NCBI GenBank assembly: GCA_007130265.1
Contig: SLST01000044.1
Coordinates: 1-24,074, forward strand
Length of the DNA stretch: 24,074 nt
Direction: 5' to 3'
Source of the DNA: Spirochaetales bacterium
Lineage (GTDB): Bacteria; Spirochaetota; Spirochaetia; DSM-27196; SLST01
The position numbers and the translations under genes are program-made. This document shows positions 16,027-23,147 of this stretch, one piece after another. A model generated the notes under the pieces. The model saw only the letters and a list, made by a program, of their open reading frames with translations. It had not been told where the DNA came from and did no database searches. The first letter of the stretch is position 1. Every line of letters starts with the position of its first letter.

Positions 16027-16388
16027 GAAGCCGCCACCACGATAGCGACGCCGAGGGCCGCCGACACGAACCAGGAACACAGCCGGAGCCCGAGCGGAGC
16101 CCAGCCTCCGTAGCGATAGAGCGGGCGTTCGCGGCGGTGGACGACATCGGCCACTCCGACCGCAATCCAGTGACCCGCGGTCGCCATCAATACGCCGGTG
16201 ACGATCGCGACGCTCTTCGCTTCATCCGCCCAGTCGGGGTCCGTGATCGTATCGCCGAACAGCCCGGCGAGGTCGAGCAGGACGAGCGCCGACGCGCCGA
16301 TCAGCGAGATCGCGAGATTGTACAGCATGGCGGTCCGCGCGTAGAAGCGCAACTGACGAAGCCGATGCCTCAGCGGAATCCGTCGCAC
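16023..16388 (-). CDS. Small membrane protein, about three helices
   Basis: This 121-residue protein of unknown function has a basic N-terminus (RRIPLRHRLRQLRFYAR) and hydrophobic helices at about 20-45, 58-83 and 99-120. It starts with GTG at 16388; no Shine-Dalgarno site is visible and a TAGAAT lies 5 bases upstream, so the start is uncertain. Its stop overlaps the ABC ATPase start by 4 bases, which suggests translational coupling in equal amounts and a role as that ATPase's membrane partner, although three helices is few for a full permease. It follows the 302-residue membrane protein gene by 42 bases. Confidence 0.65.
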   Translation of the reverse strand: MRRIPLRHRLRQLRFYARTAMLYNLAISLIGASALVLLDLAGLFGDTITDPDWADEAKSVAIVTGVLMATAGHWIAVGVADVVHRRERPLYRYGGWAPLGLRLCSWFVSAALGVAIVVAAS

Positions 16389-16393
16389 ACCAC

Positions 16394-16399
16394 ATTCTA
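16394..16399 (-). promoter_or_regulatory. Possible internal -10 box before the small membrane protein gene
   Basis: TAGAAT on the minus strand ends 5 bases before the GTG at 16388. At the 17-base spacing the upstream hexamer is only TGTCCA. It could give a second, nearly leaderless transcript for the membrane protein-ABC ATPase pair. Confidence 0.3.
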
Positions 16400-16430
16400 C
16401 CGGGGTCGCCGAACCATGGACAGCCGCCCC

Positions 16431-17339
16431 TCAGGAACTGTGGAAGTCGATACGCGGGTCGCCTTTCCTCGCGATGAGGTACGCACCAAGCGCGCTTGCA
16501 AGCACGCCGTACAGCATCACCAGCGCTGCGGTCGTGCGGTTGGTCGCAACCAGGTCGGCCACCGAAGCCTGCAGCCCCGGCACCATCCACCCGAGGTAGG
16601 AAGGGATCAGCCGGGAGACGAACACGCCGGCCGACGCACCGATCGCATCGGCCCGGAAGAACGCGATCACGACCGCAGGAACTCCGGCGACCAGGAAGGC
16701 TGCTCCGGTCGCCGCGATGCCGGTGCCTATCCGCCCGTGGAAGAAGCACGCCGCGATCAGCAGGCCGGGCACGAGGTACTGCAGAACGATCTGCATGAGC
16801 CCCATCATCCGGCCGATCGACAGAAGCCGGTCGCGCGCCTCGGGTGATATGCCGTCTGCGAGATTCACGCTCGTGGGAACCTGGTTCAACGCCTCCCGGA
16901 TCTGAGCAGTCTCGGCCGGAGAGAAACGGCTCGCCGCCAGCGAGAGGAGAGTGTCCTTGAAGGCGGCAAGGGAGAACGGCAGGGAGAAAGAGTCCGCCCG
17001 GCCGTGCAGAACCTGCTGGGTGGTGATGAGCCACCGATTCACCGCCTGGCGCAGCCGCGCCGCCGAGAACCCGACCCCGGCGGCCTCGATAACGAGCGGT
17101 TCGAGCTCAGGAGGTATGACGAGGCCTGTCTCCCGCCGCAGCACGCGAAAGGCTTCGTCAACCGTGCGCGCGTGGGTCAACGGATCGTCGAGTGGCGCGA
17201 GCGTCCGTTCCATCGCGCCGTAGGTGAACCGGTACGACATGAGCGTCCGTTCGAAGCGGAACGCCGCCTGCGCGACGAGCACCGAAAATGCGAGCAGCAC
17301 GACAATAGCGACAAGCACTGTCCAGCGTAAGGCCGACAA
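16431..17339 (-). CDS. Membrane protein with large extracytoplasmic N-terminal loop
   Basis: This is a 302-residue protein of unknown function. A hydrophobic helix at about 5-26 (VLVAIVVLLAFSVLVAQAAF) is followed by about 150 mostly helical, polar residues, then helices at about 185-205, 210-230 and 270-295. I infer a large domain outside the membrane anchored by four helices. The start is read as TTG at 17339: it lies 4 bases after GGAGG and leaves an intact N-terminal helix, whereas the open frame to 17828 merely runs through the phosphofructokinase gene. The gap to that gene is 32 bases, so the two are probably co-transcribed, with two more genes downstream. There is no similarity I can name. 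Confidence 0.7.
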   Translation of the reverse strand: MSALRWTVLVAIVVLLAFSVLVAQAAFRFERTLMSYRFTYGAMERTLAPLDDPLTHARTVDEAFRVLRRETGLVIPPELEPLVIEAAGVGFSAARLRQAVNRWLITTQQVLHGRADSFSLPFSLAAFKDTLLSLAASRFSPAETAQIREALNQVPTSVNLADGISPEARDRLLSIGRMMGLMQIVLQYLVPGLLIAACFFHGRIGTGIAATGAAFLVAGVPAVVIAFFRADAIGASAGVFVSRLIPSYLGWMVPGLQASVADLVATNRTTAALVMLYGVLASALGAYLIARKGDPRIDFHSS

Positions 17340-17343
17340 AAAA

Positions 17344-17348
17344 CCTCC
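17344..17348 (-). promoter_or_regulatory. Shine-Dalgarno site supporting a TTG start
   Basis: GGAGG on the minus strand sits 4 bases before the TTG at 17339. The alternative in-frame GTG further in would cut into the first membrane helix. Confidence 0.55.
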
Positions 17349-17353
17349 GTCCG

Positions 17354-17369
17354 GCAGACCGCGGTCTGC
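17354..17369. repeat. Perfect 16-bp palindrome between pfk and the membrane protein gene
   Basis: GCAGACCGCGGTCTGC is its own reverse complement and lies just after the phosphofructokinase stop. On the minus strand TTTTTT begins 10 bases beyond it, past the ribosome site, too far for a classical terminator. It could be an operator or an mRNA processing or attenuation hairpin. Confidence 0.55.
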
Positions 17370-17371
17370 GC

Positions 17372-18700
17372 CTATCCGCCGTTCTTCATGATGAGCGGCT
17401 GATGGGTCGCCTCGATGACGTCGCGCCAGAGACTCGACTCCGGATCGATGCGGTTCCGTTCGCGGACGGTCATCGAGATGGGAATGTGCACGAACACGTT
17501 GTTGACCTGGCTGATGACGATTCTCGTCTTGCCTGCCATCGCCGCGTGGGCCGCGTTGTTGCCGAGGCGTGAGCAGTAGAGCGAATCGGTTGGCGCGGCT
17601 ACGGCGCTTCGGATGATGTAGCTCGGATCGATGTACTTCAGGTTGATCTCCATCCCGATCTCGTCGAAGTGGCCGACGATCCGGTCCTTCAGGTAGACCC
17701 CGATATCTCCGAGCTTGCGATTGCCGCTCGCGTCGGTCCTCGCTTCCACATCGAGCAGTTCCTGCCCGGCTCCCTCGGCAACGATGATAACCGCGTGGTT
17801 CCTCCGCTCGAGCCGGGCTTTGAGACATGCAAAGAAACCGGACGGACCATCGAGGTCGAACGGGACCTCGGGCACGAGCACGAAATTCGCGTCGTGACTC
17901 GCGAGCGCTGTGTGCGCGGCGATAAACCCGCTGTCTCTCCCCATCAGCTTGACGAGGCCGATGCCGTTGATCGCGCTGTGGGCTTCCGAGTGCGCCGAGG
18001 CAACCGCGCCGGTCGCTTCGGCTACCGCAGTCTCGAATCCGAAGCTCCGCTGGATGAAGGCGAGATCGTTGTCGATGGTCTTTGGCACACCGACGACCGA
18101 GATCCTGAGGCCACGGCGCTCGACCTCATCCGCGATGGCGAGCGCTCCCTTTTGGGTTCCGTCGCCACCGATCGTGAAGAGCATATTCACGTTGAGCCGC
18201 TGCAGCGTGTCAACGATGTCCTCGGTCTGTTTCCCGCCTCCGCGAGAGGAGCCGAGTACGGTGCCGCCGATCTTGTGAATGTCGTCGACGACGTCGGGAT
18301 TGAGTTCCATCGTGGGGATGTTCTTCTCAGGCAGGAGGCCCTGATACCCGAAACGCACACCGGTGATTCGTCGCACGCCGTACCGGTACCAGAGGCACCG
18401 CGTCACGGCCCTGATAACGTCGTTGAGGCCCGGGCACAGTCCGCCGCAGGTGACGATCGCCGCGTGCACGTGATTGGGAGCGAAATAGATCCGCTCACGG
18501 GGCCCGGCCTTCTGCAGGAGGTGCCGTATCTCGTACGGCTCCGGATCGCGGCCGGGCTCCGCCTCTATCTCTGAGAGAATGTACTCGTTGTCGCGTACGT
18601 AGTTGGCAATCAAGTCGCCCTGAACGCGCGAATAGGTAACCGGCGACTCTATCTTCGCCTCACCGAGCGTCGCGACGGTGAAATCGTGGTCTTTCGCCAT
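17372..18700 (-). CDS. 6-phosphofructokinase, plant/trypanosome-like (group X) type
   Basis: This 442-residue enzyme phosphorylates fructose 6-phosphate in glycolysis. Marks are CGGLCPGLNDVIR (85-97), GSSRGGG (150-156), TIGGDGTQKGA (176-186), VPKTIDND with catalytic D210 and D212 (205-212), and MGRDSGFIA. The long N-terminal extension and the GGDGTQ plus PKTIDND pairing are typical of plant, trypanosomatid and spirochaetal enzymes. A Gly in the GGDG position favours ATP as donor, while the Lys of PKTIDND is shared with pyrophosphate enzymes, so ATP use is likely but not certain. The ATG at 18700 has no ribosome site; a good promoter places the transcript start at the ATG. It heads a four-gene minus-strand cluster. 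Confidence 0.93.
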   Translation of the reverse strand: MAKDHDFTVATLGEAKIESPVTYSRVQGDLIANYVRDNEYILSEIEAEPGRDPEPYEIRHLLQKAGPRERIYFAPNHVHAAIVTCGGLCPGLNDVIRAVTRCLWYRYGVRRITGVRFGYQGLLPEKNIPTMELNPDVVDDIHKIGGTVLGSSRGGGKQTEDIVDTLQRLNVNMLFTIGGDGTQKGALAIADEVERRGLRISVVGVPKTIDNDLAFIQRSFGFETAVAEATGAVASAHSEAHSAINGIGLVKLMGRDSGFIAAHTALASHDANFVLVPEVPFDLDGPSGFFACLKARLERRNHAVIIVAEGAGQELLDVEARTDASGNRKLGDIGVYLKDRIVGHFDEIGMEINLKYIDPSYIIRSAVAAPTDSLYCSRLGNNAAHAAMAGKTRIVISQVNNVFVHIPISMTVRERNRIDPESSLWRDVIEATHQPLIMKNGG

Positions 18701-18707
18701 ACCTTCG

Positions 18708-18736
18708 AGAATAGCGGCTCGAGGTACCGGTGTCTA
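18708..18736 (-). promoter_or_regulatory. Promoter for phosphofructokinase, leaderless geometry
   Basis: On the minus strand TAGACA (18736-18731), 17 bases, TATTCT (18713-18708), then 7 bases to the ATG at 18700. The -35 box matches TTGACA at five of six bases. Expected transcription start coincides with the start codon. Confidence 0.7.
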
Positions 18737-18763
18737 CACGATGGAGGGAACGATGCACAGAGC

Positions 18764-18792
18764 GTGACAGACGGAAGGATCGCTGATACGTT
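18764..18792 (+). promoter_or_regulatory. Possible promoter for the radical SAM gene, leaderless geometry
   Basis: GTGACA (18764-18769), 17 bases, TACGTT (18787-18792), then 7 bases to the ATG at 18800. The -35 box is good (five of six), the -10 box poor (three of six). The geometry matches the other leaderless candidates in the window. Confidence 0.35.
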
Positions 18793-18799
18793 TCAGACG

Positions 18800-19699
18800 A
18801 TGGATGAACCGTTTCGTCGGTACTCCACATGGCTTCTGTCGCGGTACGGCGAGCGAACCTATCGAGTCGCGGTGGACGCCGGATTCACGTGCCCGGTACG
18901 CGAGGTCGGACTACCCTGCGCCTACTGTGAACCTGGGGGCTCGCGGGCCGGCTATCTCGAAGACCGTCGGTCTCTCGGAGACCAGATCAGGCGTGGAACC
19001 GAGTTCCTGCGGCGGCGCTACGGCGCCTCGAGTTTCCTGCTCTACTTCCAGGCGTACTCGAACACGCACGCTCCGGCTGATGAGCTTCGCGCCGTCTACG
19101 ACGATGCGCTCAGCTGGGGATCCTTCAAGGGGCTCATCATCGCCACGCGACCGGACTGCATCGACCGCGAGCGGGCGGCCCTCATCGGCGAATACCGCGG
19201 TCGCGGGCTCGACGTCTGGGTCGAGCTCGGCCTGCAATCGGCGGACGACAGGACGCTGCGGCGGATCAACCGGGGACATACTCGGGCGCGCTTCGACGAG
19301 GCGGTGCACATGCTGCGTGAACACGGCGTGAGCGTCACGGCGCATCTCATACTCGGACTCCCTGGAGAGGGGCTCGACGCGGCAATCGCCGGGGCGCAGC
19401 ACCTGTCCCGGCTACCGGTCGGCGGCGTGAAGTTTCACAATCTCGTGGTTGTAGAGGGTACGGCCCTCTACGAACAGTACCGGGCGGGTGAGTTCGAGCC
19501 GCCGGATGCCGAGCAGTATCGAGAGCTTCTGGTCGCGGCGGTCGAGCATCTGCGCGACGATATCGTGGTTATGCGGTTGACCTGCGACCCGCCGCGAAAC
19601 GTGGCCCATGCGCCCCGACGCCTTCCCGACAAGGCGACGGTGTACCGGCAGCTTACGCACGATTTGCGTGAACGAGGAACCCGACAAGGGATATACTGA
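18800..19699 (+). CDS. Radical SAM protein, TIGR01212/YhcC type
   Basis: This 299-residue radical SAM protein should bind a [4Fe-4S] cluster and S-adenosylmethionine. The cluster cysteines are C31, C40 and C43 (FTCPVREVGLPCAYC), the pattern of the YhcC family, in which the first Cys stands well apart from the last two. LYFQAYSNTHAP is the family's hallmark YFQAYTNTYAP, and VELGLQSADDRTLRRINRGH and HLILGLPGE follow. The spacing C-x8-C is shorter than the usual form. The family's substrate is not firmly known. The ATG at 18800 was chosen because the conserved N-terminus (FRRYSTWLLSRYG) starts there; the frame is open upstream to 18686 but that reaches into the pfk promoter. Its stop overlaps the start of the next gene. 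Confidence 0.88.
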   Translation: MDEPFRRYSTWLLSRYGERTYRVAVDAGFTCPVREVGLPCAYCEPGGSRAGYLEDRRSLGDQIRRGTEFLRRRYGASSFLLYFQAYSNTHAPADELRAVYDDALSWGSFKGLIIATRPDCIDRERAALIGEYRGRGLDVWVELGLQSADDRTLRRINRGHTRARFDEAVHMLREHGVSVTAHLILGLPGEGLDAAIAGAQHLSRLPVGGVKFHNLVVVEGTALYEQYRAGEFEPPDAEQYRELLVAAVEHLRDDIVVMRLTCDPPRNVAHAPRRLPDKATVYRQLTHDLRERGTRQGIY

Positions 19700-20199
19700 T
19701 GGCGATGCAGACGAAAGATGAAGAGATCATGAACCTGATCGACACAATCGGCCAACACTACAGGACCAATCTCGGCAATCGCTACGTACGAAGCGCATTC
19801 TCAATCCTCCCACTCGACAACAAAGAGTGGGGGCTCATTGAAAGCGTCACGGAAAAAGCCGAGTACCACCGGTATCAGGGATACCACCTCGACGAGCTGT
19901 ACGAGCGAATCGTCGCGCTCGCTCGCTTCGTATATCACGCCCGCAAGGAGCTGCAACCACAGTTGCGGGCGCGACTCTCGACCTACAGCTCGGGTCCCGG
20001 GCCGTTAGGGAACGACAAGATCCTGCGGGACATGGCGGTCAACAATTTCGACTCCAACCTCTCCATCCTCGCGGACCTGGTGAACAAACTCTACGCACGG
20101 GCCGTGGAGCTGGATATGGAGATGGCCCGCGGGAAAACGCCGGTGTACAAGTCCATGCGGGAACTCGACGAGCTTGGCACCTACCTCGTACCAGGCTGA
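19699..20199 (+). CDS. Conserved-looking protein of unknown function
   Basis: This 166-residue soluble, mostly helical protein is not one I recognise. It has a polar N-terminal part with RYVRSAFSILPLDNKEWGLI, a YHRYQGYHLDELYERIVALA helix, and a C-terminal part with NNFDSNLSILADLVNKLYAR. There is no signal peptide, membrane helix or known catalytic motif. Two starts are possible: ATG at 19699, overlapping the radical SAM stop as TGATG, or ATG at 19705, which lies 7 bases after a TATACT that could be a -10 box for a separate leaderless message. The overlap suggests co-expression with the radical SAM gene. The last 19 bases overlap the convergent aminotransferase gene. Confidence 0.75.
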   Translation: MAMQTKDEEIMNLIDTIGQHYRTNLGNRYVRSAFSILPLDNKEWGLIESVTEKAEYHRYQGYHLDELYERIVALARFVYHARKELQPQLRARLSTYSSGPGPLGNDKILRDMAVNNFDSNLSILADLVNKLYARAVELDMEMARGKTPVYKSMRELDELGTYLVPG

Positions 20200-21473
20200 G
20201 TGAGCCGATCAGCCGCGTCGTAGACGGCCGAGTACAGCTGCGGTAGATCGCCCTCGTCTATCGTGGAGAAGGCGACGCGCAGGTACTTCTCGCCGATCGC
20301 GATCGTACCGATTCCTTCCTCGAGCAGGGCGAGACGAAGCTCCTCGGCGCTGACGCGACGACACGCAAACGCCATGAAGTAGCCGGAGTTGAACGGGAGA
20401 GGAGCGAGAGTTCCGTCCCCTCTTTCCGACACGATCTTCCGCACGGTCAGATAGCGCCGCCGCAGTAGCTCGCGCTTCGCAGCTTTCTCCTCGTCGTACC
20501 CTGACGACTTCAGAGCCTTGAGCAGCAGACTCTGCGCGATGCGGCTGCTGTTGGATACGGTCGCCCGGATCGACCCCATCAGTTTGCGCTCGAGCGCGTC
20601 GAGCTGAGCATCGCTGAGCCCTCTGCCGGCGAGGGTGACGAAGCCGACCCGAAAGCCCCACGCGAAGTCCTCCTTCGTCGCTCCGTCGATCTTGACCGCG
20701 AGAATGCGATCGTTCGCCTGCGCAAGGCGCGCGAAGAGACTCTCCTCCAGGAGCCCGGACTCGTAGAAGAGCCCGAAATAGGCATCGTCGAAGACGACGA
20801 GCAGGTCGCACCCTGCCTCAGCCTTGGCGACGAGGAGGGCTTCGATAGCATCTGCCTCCTCGAGCGTCGGGGTGTAACCGGTCGGGTTGTTGGGGAAATT
20901 GAGCAGCACGATCGCCTTGCTGCGGCGCCCGATTGCTCGATCGAGCCCGTCCACGTTGAACCGGTTGTCACGCGTGAACAGCGGAAACTCGACGATCTGC
21001 GTCCCACGGCGGACCTCGATCATGAGTCGGTAGTTACCCCAGAAGAGATCGGGCATGACGAGCGCATCTCCGGCGTCGGCGAAGAGCTCTGAGATCTGGA
21101 AGAGGCCGTTGGTCAGTCCGCCGGTCACCATGGGCAGCGTCGTACGCGTGCGCCCGAGCGACGGGTTCTTGCGTCGGATCTGCTCCATCCACAGAGCACG
21201 CAGTTCGGGTACTCCCGGCGTGGGCGCATAGGCGACGGCCTCCGTAGGGGTCATCGTGGACACGAGTTCCGCGAGCGGCGAAAGCATGATGGGCTCGCCG
21301 TTCTCAAACGCCATACCCACAGTTGCGTTGAAGCGGTGGGCCCGCTGATTGGCCTCCGTCGTCTGAGCGACTATGCCGCGGGGAAAGTACATCTGCCGGC
21401 CGAGGTCGGACAGCAGCCTGCCGGCCGCCGTTCCGTCGAGCACCTGGTTCAGCTCTGCTGCGAGTGCGTTCAT
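20181..21473 (-). CDS. PLP-dependent aminotransferase, class I/II
   Basis: This 430-residue fold type I enzyme has the class I markers NFPNNPTGY (N196), FDDAYFGLFY (D229 or D230 at the PLP nitrogen), the Schiff-base Lys K267 in DGATKEDFAWGFRVGF and R275 nearby, and a C-terminal substrate-binding Arg candidate in YLRVAFSTID. The TKEDFAWGFR signature differs from the SK-type site of the aminotransferase at 11524, so the two are distant paralogues. The amino donor and acceptor cannot be read. The ATG at 21473 was chosen from promoter placement; a start 36 bases upstream would sit in the promoter. It diverges from the DUF5312-like gene and overlaps the end of the convergent small gene by 19 bases. 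Confidence 0.88.
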   Translation of the reverse strand: MNALAAELNQVLDGTAAGRLLSDLGRQMYFPRGIVAQTTEANQRAHRFNATVGMAFENGEPIMLSPLAELVSTMTPTEAVAYAPTPGVPELRALWMEQIRRKNPSLGRTRTTLPMVTGGLTNGLFQISELFADAGDALVMPDLFWGNYRLMIEVRRGTQIVEFPLFTRDNRFNVDGLDRAIGRRSKAIVLLNFPNNPTGYTPTLEEADAIEALLVAKAEAGCDLLVVFDDAYFGLFYESGLLEESLFARLAQANDRILAVKIDGATKEDFAWGFRVGFVTLAGRGLSDAQLDALERKLMGSIRATVSNSSRIAQSLLLKALKSSGYDEEKAAKRELLRRRYLTVRKIVSERGDGTLAPLPFNSGYFMAFACRRVSAEELRLALLEEGIGTIAIGEKYLRVAFSTIDEGDLPQLYSAVYDAADRLTQPGTR

Positions 21474-21480
21474 GATCGCG

Positions 21481-21509
21481 AGCATACCGGGACGATGTCG
21501 TTTCCACAA
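21481..21509 (-). promoter_or_regulatory. Promoter for the second aminotransferase, leaderless geometry
   Basis: On the minus strand TTGTGG (21509-21504), 17 bases, TATGCT (21486-21481), then 7 bases to the ATG at 21473. No Shine-Dalgarno site precedes the ATG. Confidence 0.6.
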
Positions 21510-21540
21510 TCCCCGCCGACCGGCCGAAAGAGCAGCTTCA

Positions 21541-21569
21541 TTGACAGAGGACTACCGCTCACGTAGTGT
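21541..21569 (+). promoter_or_regulatory. Promoter for the DUF5312-like gene, leaderless geometry
   Basis: A perfect TTGACA (21541-21546), exactly 17 bases, TAGTGT (21564-21569), then 6 bases to the ATG at 21576. No ribosome site is present between them. The expected first base of the message is the A of the ATG. Confidence 0.75.
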
Positions 21570-21575
21570 ATCCGC

Positions 21576-23147
21576 ATGGACGAACCGTCCAAATCTCCGA
21601 AGGCCGGCGGACAAGCGTCCGAAGGATCGTTCGGCCTGCTGCACCGACTGATCTCGGTCTTCCTCGGGTCCGCGGACCCCGAACGTGAGAAACGTCGGTT
21701 GCTGAAACAGCTCGGAAAGGATCTCCAGAGGCAGCGGTTCAAGTTCTACAAGCCGAAGAGCCGCGAGGCGCTTGGTGGGCTCGCCCGCTTCTTCTTCGAT
21801 ATCTACCGGGTCGTCGGCCCGGCGCAGACGCTCCTGCAGGGAGCCGATGATTCGGCCGCCCTGAAGTCGATCCTCATCGAGGCGCACCACACCGAAGAAC
21901 AGCGGCGTCTACGAGAAGAGTTCAGCGAACCGGTCATCAGGGAGCGGTCCGAGAAGCTCGATACGAAGCAACTCACGGCGCACGTTAAAGACGCGATGGT
22001 GTCATACTTCAGCGGTTTCGACTCGGCGACCGTCAGACAGGTCAACGACTCCTACACGCTCATCCATACGCTCGTACGCTTCGTCAAGTTCGACTACTAC
22101 TTCGTGCTGCGCAAGTTCGACTCGAGCCTCCAGGAGGGGAATTTCGGCTACACACCGCGATTCGAGTCGATCAACGCCGAGTACATCAGCGACGACCTCA
22201 AGGACTTCCTCGAGGTCGCCGCGCCCCTGGATCGTGAGGCGGACTGGGGAGCGGTTCTGGAGGTACTGCACGAGTACAAGAGCGTCGACGTGATAGATCG
22301 CGCCTCGTGGAAGAAGGTCGTGAGCACCGTGACGAATGTCGTGCGGTCGGGAATCCTCGTCCAGATCATCCAACACGTCGACGAGGATCCGTCCTACCGG
22401 GCGGAAGTGCCGCTCTCGCGCAAACACATCGTAGAGACCTATCTCAACACGCTGAAGACGCAGGTGGAGGGCTCCATCCAGAAGCTCGCGCGCGAACGGC
22501 GCACGAAGAAGGTCGAGCAGCTCGTGCACGCGATCTTCGGGACGACCGCGGTCCAGCGAACCAAGTACTACACGGAAGCCGCGAACCTCGTGTACACGAA
22601 AAAGTTGCTCGCGGGATTCCTCCACGTCGACGCGGTCAACTACCTGAAGGCCTTTCTCGTCGACTATTTCAAGCGCGACGTGCGAATGGTCATCAGCGAC
22701 CTGTTCATCGTCCGGGGGCAGTGGTCGGACGGGGTTCTGTCCCAGCAGCTGTCCGACAGTTACTACGCGGTCATGAACACCGCGCAGCAGATCGTCGATT
22801 TCGACGACTCACTCGGTGAAGAGGGTGAGTTGGGAATGAAGCTCAAGAAGGCCGGCGGCCGCGTCGTCGAGCGGGACGCGGCCAGCGCACGACAACTGCG
22901 ACAGACACTCGCGGTAGTCAACGAGACCGCACTGAACATGGTCAACGAGTCTGCGACCAATCTCATCACGATGGGGAAGATCATCAAGCTCCTGATCGAC
23001 GACCTCGACCGGGAACGACCGGAGCTGATCCAGAACTGGAAGGATCTGCAGGGCTTCACCGAGCGGCCGCTGCGAGACCAGCTTGTATCGATCTACAAGC
23101 GCACCTACTACTTCGTTCAGCTTATGCAGGTGTTTGCGAAGAAATGA
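21576..23147 (+). CDS. DUF5312-like spirochaetal protein
   Basis: This 523-residue, mainly helical cytoplasmic protein resembles the DUF5312 family, which I know only from spirochaetes; its function is not known. Features visible are a basic segment near residues 35-75 (RRLLKQLGKDLQRQRFKFYK), an aromatic-rich middle (FVKFDYYFVLRKFDSS), long amphipathic helices (YLNTLKTQVEGSIQKLARE), and a C-terminal half rich in VNDSY/LSDSYYAVMNTAQ-type helices. There is no signal peptide, membrane helix or catalytic motif. The ATG is set by the promoter 6 bases upstream. It is transcribed alone; the last 26 bases overlap the convergent repair methyltransferase gene. Confidence 0.8.
   Translation: MDEPSKSPKAGGQASEGSFGLLHRLISVFLGSADPEREKRRLLKQLGKDLQRQRFKFYKPKSREALGGLARFFFDIYRVVGPAQTLLQGADDSAALKSILIEAHHTEEQRRLREEFSEPVIRERSEKLDTKQLTAHVKDAMVSYFSGFDSATVRQVNDSYTLIHTLVRFVKFDYYFVLRKFDSSLQEGNFGYTPRFESINAEYISDDLKDFLEVAAPLDREADWGAVLEVLHEYKSVDVIDRASWKKVVSTVTNVVRSGILVQIIQHVDEDPSYRAEVPLSRKHIVETYLNTLKTQVEGSIQKLARERRTKKVEQLVHAIFGTTAVQRTKYYTEAANLVYTKKLLAGFLHVDAVNYLKAFLVDYFKRDVRMVISDLFIVRGQWSDGVLSQQLSDSYYAVMNTAQQIVDFDDSLGEEGELGMKLKKAGGRVVERDAASARQLRQTLAVVNETALNMVNESATNLITMGKIIKLLIDDLDRERPELIQNWKDLQGFTERPLRDQLVSIYKRTYYFVQLMQVFAKK

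Noticed and set aside
17344..17369. Palindrome plus T-run as a classical terminator for pfk
   Set aside because: The T-run starts 10 bases beyond the stem and is part of the ribosome site and start codon of the next gene.
17340..17828. N-terminal extension of the 302-residue membrane protein
   Set aside because: It runs out of frame through phosphofructokinase and is Arg/Ser-rich; the TTG with GGAGG fits better.
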